Of a DNA stretch of 19,191 nt, positions 1 through 6,800 are shown in pieces. Numbering within the stretch: position 1 is the first letter of the stretch; each line of letters begins with the position of its first letter. The position numbers and the translations under genes were made by a program. The stretch is taken from the NCBI GenBank assembly GCA_003488415.1, contig DNLQ01000071.1, positions 1 through 19,191 on the forward strand, in the 5' to 3' direction. The stretch comes from Ruminococcus sp. Lineage in GTDB: Bacteria; Bacillota; Clostridia; Oscillospirales; Ruminococcaceae. Under the pieces are notes generated by a model, which saw only the letters and a program-made list of their open reading frames with translations, had not been told where the DNA came from and made no database searches.

Positions 1-65
1 CTGGCGTACAAGCGTATTCACCAAAAACACAATTGTACAAGTCCGATATTTGGCTCTTCTGTCAA

Positions 66-94
66 TTGATTTCAGCCGTAAAATGGGATATAAT
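66..94 (+). promoter_or_regulatory. sigma-A promoter of aspartate kinase
   Basis: A TTGATT -35 element (66-71) and a perfect TATAAT -10 element (89-94) are separated by 17 nt. Transcription would start near 101, leaving only about 50 nt of leader before the aspartate kinase start. That leaves no room for a lysine riboswitch or long attenuator. The remaining bases of 1-150 show no gene. Confidence 0.75.
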
Positions 95-150
95 TGTTAT
101 TGTGACAAAAATAACGATCCCAGAGGGAAATACTATATTATAAAGGAAAG

Positions 151-1500
151 ATGATCATGGCTGATAAGATCAAAGTTGTTAAATTCGGCGGAAGCAGTCT
201 GGCTGACGCCGACCAGATAAAAAAGGCTGCCGCTATCATAAAGGCAGATCCCATGCGCCGCTTTGTTGTTCCTTCCGCACCCGGAAAGCGCTTCAAGGAG
301 GACATCAAGATCACTGATATGCTGTATAAGTGCTGTGAGCTTGCAGGCAGCGGCATCGACTTCACCGATGACTTCAACACCATCAGAGAGCGCTATAACG
401 GCATAATCGCAGGTCTCGGCATAGACCTCTCACTTGAAGAGGAGTTCGATACCATTGTGCGTGAGCTGAAGGCACGTCCGACCAGGGATTACGCTGCAAG
501 CCGGGGAGAATTCTTAAACGGCAAGGTCCTTGCTGCCTACCTCGGATTCAACTTCATCGACGCTGCCGAGGTCATCATCTTTGACACAAAGGGCACTCTG
601 CTGCTGGATAAGACAGTAGAGGCTGTCCGTGAGCGCATCAGGGGACTGGATAACGCAGTGATCCCCGGTTTCTACGGCAGGACTACAGAGGGCTACGTAA
701 AGACCTTCTCAAGAGGCGGCTCCGATGTTACCGGTTCTATCATCGCAAATGCCGTAAGAGCTGATCTGTACGAGAACTGGACTGATGTATCCGGATTCCT
801 GGTAGCTGATCCGAGAATAGTGGAAGATCCCGATGTCATCAGCACCATTACCTACCGTGAGCTCCGTGAGCTGGCTTATATGGGAGCTTCCGTACTTCAT
901 GAGGACGCTATCTTCCCTGTCCGCTCCGCAGGTATACCCATAAATATCCGCAATACCAACCGTCCCCAGGACGAAGGTACTATGATCGTTTCAAACGATT
1001 ACGATTTCAGCCGGGAGAGCCTGCACCACACTATCACAGGTATCGCAGGACGAAAGGGCTTCAGTACTATCAATATCGAAAAGGCTATGATGAACAGCGA
1101 GCTGGGATTCGGTCTCAAGGTTCTGAAGGTACTCTATGAGAACGGCATCTCCTTTGAGCATATGCCCTCCGGTATCGACACTATGAGCATTACAGTTGAC
1201 ACTGAAAGCCTTAACAATGTACGTGAAAAAGTGATCTCAGACCTCCGCCGTGATGTAGAGCCGGATCACATTGAGATCGAGGACGGCATCGCACTGCTGG
1301 CTGTAGTGGGCAGACGTATGAAGAATACAAGAGGTACTGTTGCACGTATCTTCGCTGCTATGGCTCATGCACGCATCAACGTAAAGATGATCGACCAGGG
1401 TTCAAGCGAGCTGAATGTTATCATCGGCGTCAGCGAGCACGACCTGCCGGAAGCTATCCGCCGCATCTACGATATGTTCATCAACTCCGAGAAGAACTGA
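151..1500 (+). CDS. lysC: aspartate kinase
   Basis: Aspartate kinase phosphorylates L-aspartate with ATP in the cytoplasm, the first step to lysine (and diaminopimelate), threonine and methionine. The 449-aa protein begins with the amino-acid kinase nucleotide loop KFGGSSLAD (residues 11-19). It carries SRGGSDVTG and ENWTDVSGFLVADPR in the catalytic domain. Two ACT-like regulatory segments follow, the last around ALLAVVGRRMKNTRGTVARI near the C terminus, ending in a SSELNVIIGV strand. Length fits monofunctional aspartate kinases. AAAGGAAAG just upstream supports the start at 151; the ATG at 157 is an alternative. It is monocistronic between its own promoter and a strong terminator. Feedback control through the ACT domains is expected from the family, but the effector cannot be read from sequence. 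Confidence 0.95.
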   Translation: MIMADKIKVVKFGGSSLADADQIKKAAAIIKADPMRRFVVPSAPGKRFKEDIKITDMLYKCCELAGSGIDFTDDFNTIRERYNGIIAGLGIDLSLEEEFDTIVRELKARPTRDYAASRGEFLNGKVLAAYLGFNFIDAAEVIIFDTKGTLLLDKTVEAVRERIRGLDNAVIPGFYGRTTEGYVKTFSRGGSDVTGSIIANAVRADLYENWTDVSGFLVADPRIVEDPDVISTITYRELRELAYMGASVLHEDAIFPVRSAGIPINIRNTNRPQDEGTMIVSNDYDFSRESLHHTITGIAGRKGFSTINIEKAMMNSELGFGLKVLKVLYENGISFEHMPSGIDTMSITVDTESLNNVREKVISDLRRDVEPDHIEIEDGIALLAVVGRRMKNTRGTVARIFAAMAHARINVKMIDQGSSELNVIIGVSEHDLPEAIRRIYDMFINSEKN

Positions 1501-1536
1501 TCGGGCATATCGGACATACTGTCATAAACTATATCA

Positions 1537-1564
1537 GGGGACGGCTTGCAGGCTGTCCCCTTTT
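1537..1564 (+). terminator. rho-independent terminator of lysC
   Basis: GGGGACGGC pairs with the complementary run ending GTCCCC at 1560 (nine pairs including one G-U), closed by a very short loop and followed by TTTT. The motif ATCAGGGGACG...GTCCCCTTTT recurs almost identically after tatD (6452-6484), so it appears to be a preferred terminator form in this genome. Confidence 0.85.
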
Positions 1565-1576
1565 ATGGTATCAGGT

Positions 1577-1640
1577 CTGCCGCTCAGCGGCAGCGCAATG
1601 GGCTTTCCGGTGTGTCCCACCGCAGGACACCCCCCGGAAA
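1577..1640. repeat. two adjacent perfect or near-perfect hairpins
   Basis: CTGCCGCT (1577-1584) and AGCGGCAG (1586-1593) form a palindrome with a one-base centre. Directly after it, TTTCCGG (1604-1610) pairs with CCGGAAA (1634-1640), with an inner TGTCC (1613-1617)/GGACA (1625-1629) stem. Neither is followed by a clear T-run. They lie between the convergent lysC and radical SAM genes. Confidence 0.55.
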
Positions 1641-1645
1641 CACTT

Positions 1646-1690
1646 CGGACCGCTCAGCTTTGTACATACAGTGCAAAGCGGAGCGGTCCG
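1646..1690 (-). terminator. long inverted repeat, probable terminator for the alr-radical SAM operon
   Basis: Arms of 17 bp (1646-1662 and 1674-1690) match with a single mismatch around an 11-nt loop. On the minus strand the hairpin follows the radical SAM stop codon by about 20 nt and is trailed by AAGTGTTT. On the plus strand it is trailed by CTCTTTATATATT. It could therefore stop transcription from both sides of this convergent junction. Confidence 0.6.
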
Positions 1691-1711
1691 CTCTTTATAT
1701 ATTATAATGTA

Positions 1712-2326
1712 TCATTCGTCGTAGGTGCGTACCCTCAGTACAGCTCCCAGACTCTCACATACCTGCCTGGAGGCTTCTATCTGCTCCGGAGGTATAACAT
1801 CAACTACCGACATGATGACCTTTGCCTTGCCGGTCTTTACACAGTTCGCAGTAAAGCTCTGCATGGCTTCCCAGGCGTCCGGGAATTTAGGGCGTGTCAC
1901 CTTCATGTATTCGTCCTTTGTACCTGCATTGAGGCTCACCGATACAATATCAAGAGCTTCGCAAAGCTCCTCTGCAACGGATCGTCCGTTCACAAGGTCG
2001 CCCAGTCCGTTGGTGTTGATACGCATGGGAGGACATCCTTCCCTGCTCCGCAGGTACTCAGCAGTCTTTATAAGAACGTCAATACGCTCCGTAGGCTCTC
2101 CGTAGCCGCAGAAGACTATCTCTCCGAAGGAAGCGATGTCACGTCTGTCCAGGTCTGCCTTTATCTCCGAGATAGAGGGTTCATGCTCCAGCCACAGAGG
2201 ATCAGAGCCGTATGCGCCGTCTGCGTTGTTGCGTATGCAGAAGGTGCAGGCGCAGGGACATTTGTTGGTAAGGTTTATATACAGGTTGTTTCCAACCACG
2301 TAGGAGATCGTCATTGCCTTTTTCAT
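1712..2326 (-). CDS. TatD-associated radical SAM protein
   Basis: This short (204 aa) radical SAM protein carries the cluster-binding motif CPCACTFC, i.e. CxxxCxxC with Cys23, Cys27 and Cys30. It has a GYGEP motif (about residues 74-78) in place of the usual GGEP, and an INTNG strand. No C-terminal SPASM cysteines are present. The start at 2326 is chosen because CCGGAGGGATTGAT precedes it at good spacing; a reading frame open 19 codons further up runs into the alanine racemase gene. It lies 14 nt downstream of alr, probably in one operon. Size and sequence style match the family known as TatD-linked radical SAM proteins, members of which are fused to or near TatD. A TatD gene is indeed present about 3.3 kb away. 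Substrate and product are unknown. Confidence 0.8.
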   Translation of the reverse strand: MKKAMTISYVVGNNLYINLTNKCPCACTFCIRNNADGAYGSDPLWLEHEPSISEIKADLDRRDIASFGEIVFCGYGEPTERIDVLIKTAEYLRSREGCPPMRINTNGLGDLVNGRSVAEELCEALDIVSVSLNAGTKDEYMKVTRPKFPDAWEAMQSFTANCVKTGKAKVIMSVVDVIPPEQIEASRQVCESLGAVLRVRTYDE

Positions 2327-2340
2327 ATCAATCCCTCCGG

Positions 2341-3483
2341 TCAGTCTATGTAGATGCGTGGAACTCTCTTTGAGATGCCGCATACGACCTCGTAGCCGAT
2401 AGTTCCGTAAACAGATGCTATGTCGTCGGCGGTTATCATGTCTCCGCCGTCTCTGCCGATAAGAGTAACTATGTCTCCGGACTTTGCCTCCGGCACACCG
2501 GAAACGTCCATCATGAGCTGATCCATGCAGACTCTTCCGACTATGGGACAGCGCACTCCGTGTACCAGTATCTCTCCCTTGCCGGAAAGCAGCCTTGAAT
2601 AGCCGTCAGCGTAGCCGATAGTGACTGTTGCTATACGCATCTCACGGTCGGCGGTGAAGGTCCTGCCGTAGCTTATGCAGTCACCGGGCTTTACAGTCTT
2701 GACGTGGGAAATAACCGCCTTCAGTTCCATTACCGGTTCAAGTCCCTCGGGAATCTCAAGGCTCACATCCGGGTGGAGTCCGTAGAGTATAATACCGGCA
2801 CGGCTGAGGGTACTGCGGCTGTTGTTGCGGTAGCAGGTGGCAGCACTGTTCATGAAGTGGAGCTGGCTGAGCTTTATGCCTCGCTTAACAAGCTCGTCAT
2901 AGGTGCCGAGTATGAAGTTCTCCTGCTTGTCTGTATAGGCAATATTGTCCGGTAAATCGCTGTCTGCAACGGCGAAGTGGGTGTATATGCCCTCCACGGA
3001 GAGCTTTTCTATCCCCAGCATGGCTTCGATCTCGTCAGCACACTGTTCCGGAGTATCGTGCTTGAGACCTATCCTTCCCATGCCGGTATCTATCTTGATG
3101 TGACAGCGTATGGGGGACTCGGTGTTCTTTACCAGCGCCTGTGCGTACTCAGTGGACACCACTCCCTGTATTATATTGTTTGCTGCTATCTCGTGGGCAT
3201 ACTCCGGGGGTGTGTAGCCCAGTATAAGTATCTCTGCGTCAGGTGCTGACCTGCGTACAGCTATGGCTTCGTCCAGGTTGGATACTGCGAACCAGTGTAT
3301 GCCGCACTGTTCTGCCAGACAGCGTACCACTGTCTCCTCGCCGTGGCCGTAGGCGTCCGCCTTTACTACTGCCATGATCTCCGTCTCCGGTGAGTTGAGT
3401 CTCCTTATCACCTCTGCATTTTTCTTCAGCCGGGACAGATTCACCTCTGCCCAGGCTCTTTTGAGATACGGCTTCATTGTCAT
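2341..3483 (-). CDS. alr: alanine racemase
   Basis: Alanine racemase interconverts L- and D-alanine with pyridoxal phosphate, supplying D-Ala for peptidoglycan. The PLP-binding Lys sits in VVKADAYGHG near residue 41. The second catalytic base is the Tyr of GYADGY (near residue 291), contributed across the dimer interface, and the HIKIDTGMGRIG strand is also typical. About 380 residues is normal for the family. Three clustered ATGs (3486, 3483, 3477) follow AAAGGAA. The first is too close to the ribosome site, so 3483 is preferred and 3477 remains possible. It is the first gene of a minus-strand pair with the small radical SAM gene. No convincing promoter was found in 3487-3596. Confidence 0.94.
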   Translation of the reverse strand: MTMKPYLKRAWAEVNLSRLKKNAEVIRRLNSPETEIMAVVKADAYGHGEETVVRCLAEQCGIHWFAVSNLDEAIAVRRSAPDAEILILGYTPPEYAHEIAANNIIQGVVSTEYAQALVKNTESPIRCHIKIDTGMGRIGLKHDTPEQCADEIEAMLGIEKLSVEGIYTHFAVADSDLPDNIAYTDKQENFILGTYDELVKRGIKLSQLHFMNSAATCYRNNSRSTLSRAGIILYGLHPDVSLEIPEGLEPVMELKAVISHVKTVKPGDCISYGRTFTADREMRIATVTIGYADGYSRLLSGKGEILVHGVRCPIVGRVCMDQLMMDVSGVPEAKSGDIVTLIGRDGGDMITADDIASVYGTIGYEVVCGISKRVPRIYID

Positions 3484-3596
3484 CATTTCCTTTCTTTCTG
3501 TATGCTGATGCTCTCCGTCAGCCGGAAAGTCATATCATGCGTTTATGCCATTAGTTGCTGGCTTTATTAAAAAATAGTTACAGGTTGCAAAACTCC

Positions 3597-3625
3597 TTGA
3601 AATATACCGCCGGCTATGATATAAT
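3597..3625 (+). promoter_or_regulatory. strong sigma-A promoter of the SLOG gene
   Basis: TTGAAA (3597-3602), a 17-nt spacer and TATAAT (3620-3625) with the extended TGA immediately before it. Transcription would start near 3632, about 75 nt before the SLOG gene start. This stretch separates divergent genes; the rest of 3487-3706 holds nothing else recognisable apart from the ribosome site at 3694-3701. Confidence 0.85.
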
Positions 3626-3706
3626 TAAGATAATCGGCGCATTGTACCTTCCGGCGCTTTCCCTGCCGGAAACCGCCGGAATGTCCGCCTGTCACGGAGG
3701 TGTATC

Positions 3707-4396
3707 ATGCTATATTCCCGTATTTCCGGAGAACCGCTGCTCGTTCCGGAGAGCTTCGACGGCTGTCCTGAGCGAACGGTCTGCATCACAGGTCACCGTG
3801 AAAACGGCATCATTCCTTACCATGGGGATATTGCTGCCGCCTCTGCCGGAGTCAGAGTATTCCTGTACCACTGCATACGTATGGCAGTGCAGGCAGGATA
3901 CGACAGCTTCTTCAGCGGACTTGCTGAAGGAACTGACCTCTGGGCTGCGGAGATCGTGCTGAAAATGCGTATGAACGGAGCAGATGTCAGGCTCCTGGGA
4001 GCTATGCCCTACCTCCGCCACGCCGACAGATTCAGTGAACGCAGCAGGCGTCTGCTGGGTATAGTTGAAAAGAATGCGGATAAGCTGATATTGATAAACA
4101 GCGATCCGGATATGTATTACTCACGCACTCCCGGTCTGCATTCCTCGTCCACGTTATACCGTGACCGCAATTACTTCATGGTGGATAACTCCTCCGCAGT
4201 TATTGCCTTCCTCAACAGGGACGGCAGACATTCCGGAACGGAGCAGACTGTGAATTACGCATCACGCATGGGCAGGAAGATAGTCAGATTCAGTATGCAG
4301 GACGTCCACCGTGCTCTTGACAGAGCAGGGGGAGATCCCCGGAGGATCGTCATGGAGACTGAGATGCCGGAAAATCCTTTTGAGTATCCCTTCTGA
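3707..4396 (+). CDS. SLOG-superfamily protein (DUF1273/YpsA-like)
   Basis: A 229-aa protein with two diagnostic patches of the SLOG Rossmann-like fold: CITGHR (residues 26-31) and a glycine-rich SGLAEGTDLWAAE (70-82), separated by a helix containing YHCIRMAVQAGYD. A later segment, YRDRNYFMVDNSSAVIAFL followed by SGTEQTVNYA, matches the second half of the YpsA/DUF1273 fold. SLOG proteins are predicted to bind nucleotide-derived ligands; B. subtilis YpsA has been linked to cell division, but no reaction is established. ACGGAGGT (3694-3701) fixes the start. The gene stands alone, divergent from alr, with its own strong promoter. The function here is unassigned. Confidence 0.8.
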   Translation: MLYSRISGEPLLVPESFDGCPERTVCITGHRENGIIPYHGDIAAASAGVRVFLYHCIRMAVQAGYDSFFSGLAEGTDLWAAEIVLKMRMNGADVRLLGAMPYLRHADRFSERSRRLLGIVEKNADKLILINSDPDMYYSRTPGLHSSSTLYRDRNYFMVDNSSAVIAFLNRDGRHSGTEQTVNYASRMGRKIVRFSMQDVHRALDRAGGDPRRIVMETEMPENPFEYPF

Positions 4397-4404
4397 CCTT
4401 TCCG

Positions 4405-4446
4405 ATCCTGCGGAATACTTATATTATATCACAAACGCAGGATTTT
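4405..4446 (+). terminator. possible terminator after the SLOG gene
   Basis: ATCCTGCG (4405-4412) pairs perfectly with CGCAGGAT (4436-4443), followed by TTT, but the loop is long (23 nt). The loop and right arm overlap a minus-strand promoter-like sequence, so the inverted repeat may have a second role. Confidence 0.45.
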
Positions 4447-4450
4447 GCAA
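4423..4450 (-). promoter_or_regulatory. candidate minus-strand promoter antisense to the SLOG gene
   Basis: On the minus strand TTGCAA (4450-4445) is followed after 16 nt by TATAAT (4428-4423) with the extended TGA. The core TTGTGATATAATA is nearly identical to the promoter at 17120-17148. Transcription would begin near 4416 and run leftward, antisense into the 3' end of the SLOG gene. No minus-strand gene lies immediately downstream. Confidence 0.4.
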
Positions 4451-4504
4451 GCCCTGAGACGACTTTTTTCACCGGGGCGGAAAGACTTCAGTGAACATTT
4501 TTTC

Positions 4505-4615
4505 TTTTCAACAGACTGTTGAATCCCGTGTTTAAACATGGAATTCACATTCAAACAGTGTTGATAATGTTGAAAACTCTGTTAATAACGGCTTTTCGGC
4601 AACGGGTTTTCAACA
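4505..4615. promoter_or_regulatory. cluster of TTWTCAACA 9-mers (DnaA-box-like)
   Basis: TTTTCAACA occurs at 4505-4513 (+), 4568-4576 (-) and 4607-4615 (+), and TTATCAACA at 4559-4567 (-), abutting the second copy. Each differs from the DnaA-box consensus TTWTNCACA at one position. Weaker relatives lie at 4517-4525 (-) and 4580-4588 (-). No dnaA or dnaN gene is near. Otherwise the 359-nt interval 4397-4755 holds the hairpins described separately and no clear promoter for the downstream gene. Confidence 0.45.
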
Positions 4616-4620
4616 TGATA

Positions 4621-4650
4621 TGCCGGGCAAAAGAGAATATTCACCCGGCA
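4621..4650 (+). other. 7-bp perfect hairpin in the leader of the LCP-like gene
   Basis: TGCCGGG (4621-4627) and CCCGGCA (4644-4650) are exactly complementary across a 16-nt loop, about 100 nt before the LCP-like start. There is no T-run after it, so it does not look like a terminator. It might affect leader stability or mark a binding site. Confidence 0.35.
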
Positions 4651-4755
4651 GCGTATATTATGCAAAAGATCATATCCCCGGAAATATACAAGCTGTTTAT
4701 CCGGGAAATGCGGCGGGAACAGACGTTTCTCAGCCGCCGAAAGGAGAAAGTTGCA

Positions 4756-5655
4756 ATGGCAAGAAAGAAGAAAAAAAGCGGAAGCATAGCTGTTCCGTTC
4801 CTTATCACAGTCTTCGTGGGACTGCTTATCATCGGCGGTATCGCCTTCGGTATCTTCAAGTACTTCGGTCTGGGCAAGGGCAATGAACTGCACGAGCCTA
4901 CTCCAAGAGCCGTAAGCACTACCACCTATGAGGACAACCACACCATCATGTTCGTTCTTGACGAGCCTGAGCAGAAGTGTTCGTCTACTTTCGTGCTGAT
5001 GCGCTCCATACCCAAGGACAAGAAGCTGCTCTTTATCGGTATCCCCACCAATACCCTGTGTGTTGTGGACGGTCAGCAGCAGAGCATCAAGAGCCAGTAT
5101 GACCGTGCAGGCGCTGCCGCAGCCGCCCAGTTCGCAGAGGCGCTGTTCGGCGTGACCGTTGACAGGTATATGAAGGTGGACTCAGCGTCACTTATAAAGA
5201 TATGCGACGTGCTGGGCGGAGTAACTTACCCGGTAAATGTTGATATAGCAGGCTTCAACAACGACGGCTCAAATCAGTACATGGACTCCAAGCAGATAGA
5301 GAGATTCGTTACCTACTCCATGTTCCCGGACGGAGAGGTGCAGAGAGCATATATCGCAAGCTCTGTATGCGCTGATATGATAAACCAGACTGACGGTTCA
5401 CGTTTTGCCGCAAACCTTGACAACAACTTCACCGCCATCATCAACATGACAGCTGATTCAAATATCACCTCTGTTGACTACAAGAAGCGCAAGGCTGCCA
5501 TAAAGTCAATGTTTGAGCGTGGAAGCGCTATCGCCACCTTCTTCATCATGGACGGTACTACCTCCTATGATGACTTCATCCCGAGCCAGTCCTTCATCGA
5601 CGAGGTGAAGAAGGAATACTTCAAGGACTACGAAACAGGAGAGTCAGGGGATTGA
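4756..5655 (+). CDS. LytR-CpsA-Psr (LCP)-like membrane protein, divergent
   Basis: A 299-aa protein with a basic N terminus (MARKKKK), one membrane helix (about residues 11-38) and an extracellular domain. That domain resembles the LCP fold: HTIMFVLDE, a KKLLFIGIPTNT segment, the FGVTVDRYMKVD strand and the DVLGGVTYPV motif. LCP enzymes attach teichoic acids or capsular glycans to peptidoglycan. In active members the second strand usually reads SIPRDT; here it is GIPTNT (residues 95-100), and the downstream arginine-rich R.R..D..R..RQ stretch is largely absent. The protein may therefore lack transferase activity. AAGGAG at 4741-4746 fixes the start; an upstream open extension to 4519 has no ribosome site. 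The stop overlaps the tatD start. Confidence 0.65.
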   Translation: MARKKKKSGSIAVPFLITVFVGLLIIGGIAFGIFKYFGLGKGNELHEPTPRAVSTTTYEDNHTIMFVLDEPEQKCSSTFVLMRSIPKDKKLLFIGIPTNTLCVVDGQQQSIKSQYDRAGAAAAAQFAEALFGVTVDRYMKVDSASLIKICDVLGGVTYPVNVDIAGFNNDGSNQYMDSKQIERFVTYSMFPDGEVQRAYIASSVCADMINQTDGSRFAANLDNNFTAIINMTADSNITSVDYKKRKAAIKSMFERGSAIATFFIMDGTTSYDDFIPSQSFIDEVKKEYFKDYETGESGD

Positions 5656-6428
5656 GAGTGAATAACATATTCGATACCCATTGTCATTACGGCTCCTCTG
5701 CCTTCGATGAGGACAGGGAGCAGGTGCTTGCCGGGCTGCCCGGAAAGGGCGTAAGGTATGCCGTACTGGTATCCTGCTCAGTGAGCGATACTATGTCAAA
5801 CTGCGAGATCGCTTCGGGGCATGACTGGATGTATACCACCGCAGGAGTCCACCCGGAGTACGCATCCGAGGCTGATGACGGCTGCATAGAAGCACTCCGG
5901 AAAGCTGCAAAGGAAAACAGTAAGATACGTGCCATAGGTGAGATAGGACTTGACTACCACTACGAGGGCTATGACCGTGAGAAGCAGATACGGCTTTTCC
6001 GTCAGCAGACGGAGCTTGCCGCAGAACTCGGACTTCCGATAATCGTCCACAGCCGTGACGCCGCCGAGGACACTATGAATATCCTCCGGGAGTACCGGCC
6101 TGCCGGAGTCATGCACTGCTTCAGCTACTCTGCCGAGATAGCAAAGGAGGTCATAAAGCTGGGTATGTACATCGGCTTCACGGGAGTACTTACTTTCAGG
6201 AATGCCAAAAAGGCGCTGAAAGCTCTGGCGGAAGTGCCTGATGACAGGCTCCTGCTGGAGACTGACTGCCCCTATATGGCTCCCGAGCCCTTCCGGGGAA
6301 GACGCTGCGACAGCTCTATGATAGCCTATACCGCAGCCCGTGCCGCAGAGCTGAGGGGCATGGATTCCCAGGAGCTGCTGGATATGACCTGCCGGAACGG
6401 TATGACCTTTTACGGAATTGAAGAATGA
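5652..6428 (+). CDS. tatD: TatD-family metal-dependent hydrolase / DNase
   Basis: TatD proteins are TIM-barrel metallo-hydrolases; characterised members act as 3'-5' exonucleases or DNases. All metal ligands are visible: HCH (His10, His12), GEIGLDYH with Glu97, IIVHSRDA with His133, MHCFS with His155 and LLETDCPYMAPEP with Asp205. The length (258 aa) is normal. The start at 5652 is TTG, overlapping the previous stop by 4 nt (TTGA) and preceded by AGGAG at good spacing. An in-frame GTG at 5658, preceded by AGGGG, is equally plausible. The overlap implies translational coupling with the LCP-like gene. A radical SAM protein of the TatD-linked family lies at 1712-2326. Confidence 0.92.
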   Translation: MRVNNIFDTHCHYGSSAFDEDREQVLAGLPGKGVRYAVLVSCSVSDTMSNCEIASGHDWMYTTAGVHPEYASEADDGCIEALRKAAKENSKIRAIGEIGLDYHYEGYDREKQIRLFRQQTELAAELGLPIIVHSRDAAEDTMNILREYRPAGVMHCFSYSAEIAKEVIKLGMYIGFTGVLTFRNAKKALKALAEVPDDRLLLETDCPYMAPEPFRGRRCDSSMIAYTAARAAELRGMDSQELLDMTCRNGMTFYGIEE

Positions 6429-6451
6429 TACAGTAAACCATAGTTTTATCA

Positions 6452-6484
6452 GGGGACGCCTTCACTCGCAGGGCGTCCCCTTTT
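6452..6484 (+). terminator. rho-independent terminator of the LCP-tatD operon
   Basis: GGGGACGCC (6452-6460) pairs perfectly with GGCGTCCCC (6472-6480) across an 11-nt loop and is followed by TTTT. It is a near copy of the lysC terminator in stem and flanks and closes the left housekeeping block. Confidence 0.9.
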
Positions 6485-6583
6485 CAGTCCGTCCGGGTGC
6501 GTACACACAGGGAGCAGTATCAGACCGCTGCATGTGTGATGTATCGGTTCACAAGAAAAAAAGATGCTTTTACAAGTAATCCA

Positions 6584-6612
6584 TTGACTGTGAAAAGGTT
6601 TTTTGATAGAAT
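6584..6612 (+). promoter_or_regulatory. sigma-A promoter of the peptide cluster
   Basis: TTGACT (6584-6589), a 17-nt spacer and TAGAAT (6607-6612) with the extended TGA before it. Transcription would start near 6619, giving a leader of about 180 nt ahead of the radical SAM maturase. Apart from a possible 13-codon ORF, that leader has no recognisable element. Confidence 0.8.
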
Positions 6613-6710
6613 AAAGTCTGCAATCAGACAATGCAATTCCTACAGCAGATCATCTCAAGTCATTTTTCAAAATTCACTCTTGTCGGTCATTATTAATACA
6701 CAGGAACAAA

Positions 6711-6752
6711 ATGCAGACCTATTCAGGCTGCTTTTTGATCGTAATGACATAA
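6711..6752 (+). CDS. possible 13-codon leader ORF
   Basis: ATG at 6711 follows AGGA at about 6-nt spacing and opens a 13-residue frame (MQTYSGCFLIVMT) inside the leader of the cluster. It could be a regulatory leader peptide or chance; nothing in composition proves translation. Confidence 0.12.
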   Translation: MQTYSGCFLIVMT

Positions 6753-6800
6753 TGATCCGGCTACCGTCATACTATTAGTCATAACCAGGAGATAAAAACC

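Noticed and set aside
95..150. Possible lysine riboswitch ahead of aspartate kinase
   Set aside because: The leader after the mapped -10 is only about 50 nt, far too short for an L-box.
1415..2353. 312-codon plus-strand frame across lysC end and the radical SAM gene
   Set aside because: It crosses a terminator and three hairpins and is antisense to a gene with a clear CxxxCxxC motif.
4519..4755. In-frame upstream extension of the LCP-like gene
   Set aside because: No ribosome site at 4519, the stretch contains the DnaA-box-like cluster, and the natural MARKKKK-membrane helix start at 4756 has a good AAGGAG.
6497..6778. 93-codon open frame ahead of the maturase
   Set aside because: It spans the tatD-to-cluster promoter region, contains the -35/-10 elements inside it, has no ribosome site, and its residues show no protein-like pattern.
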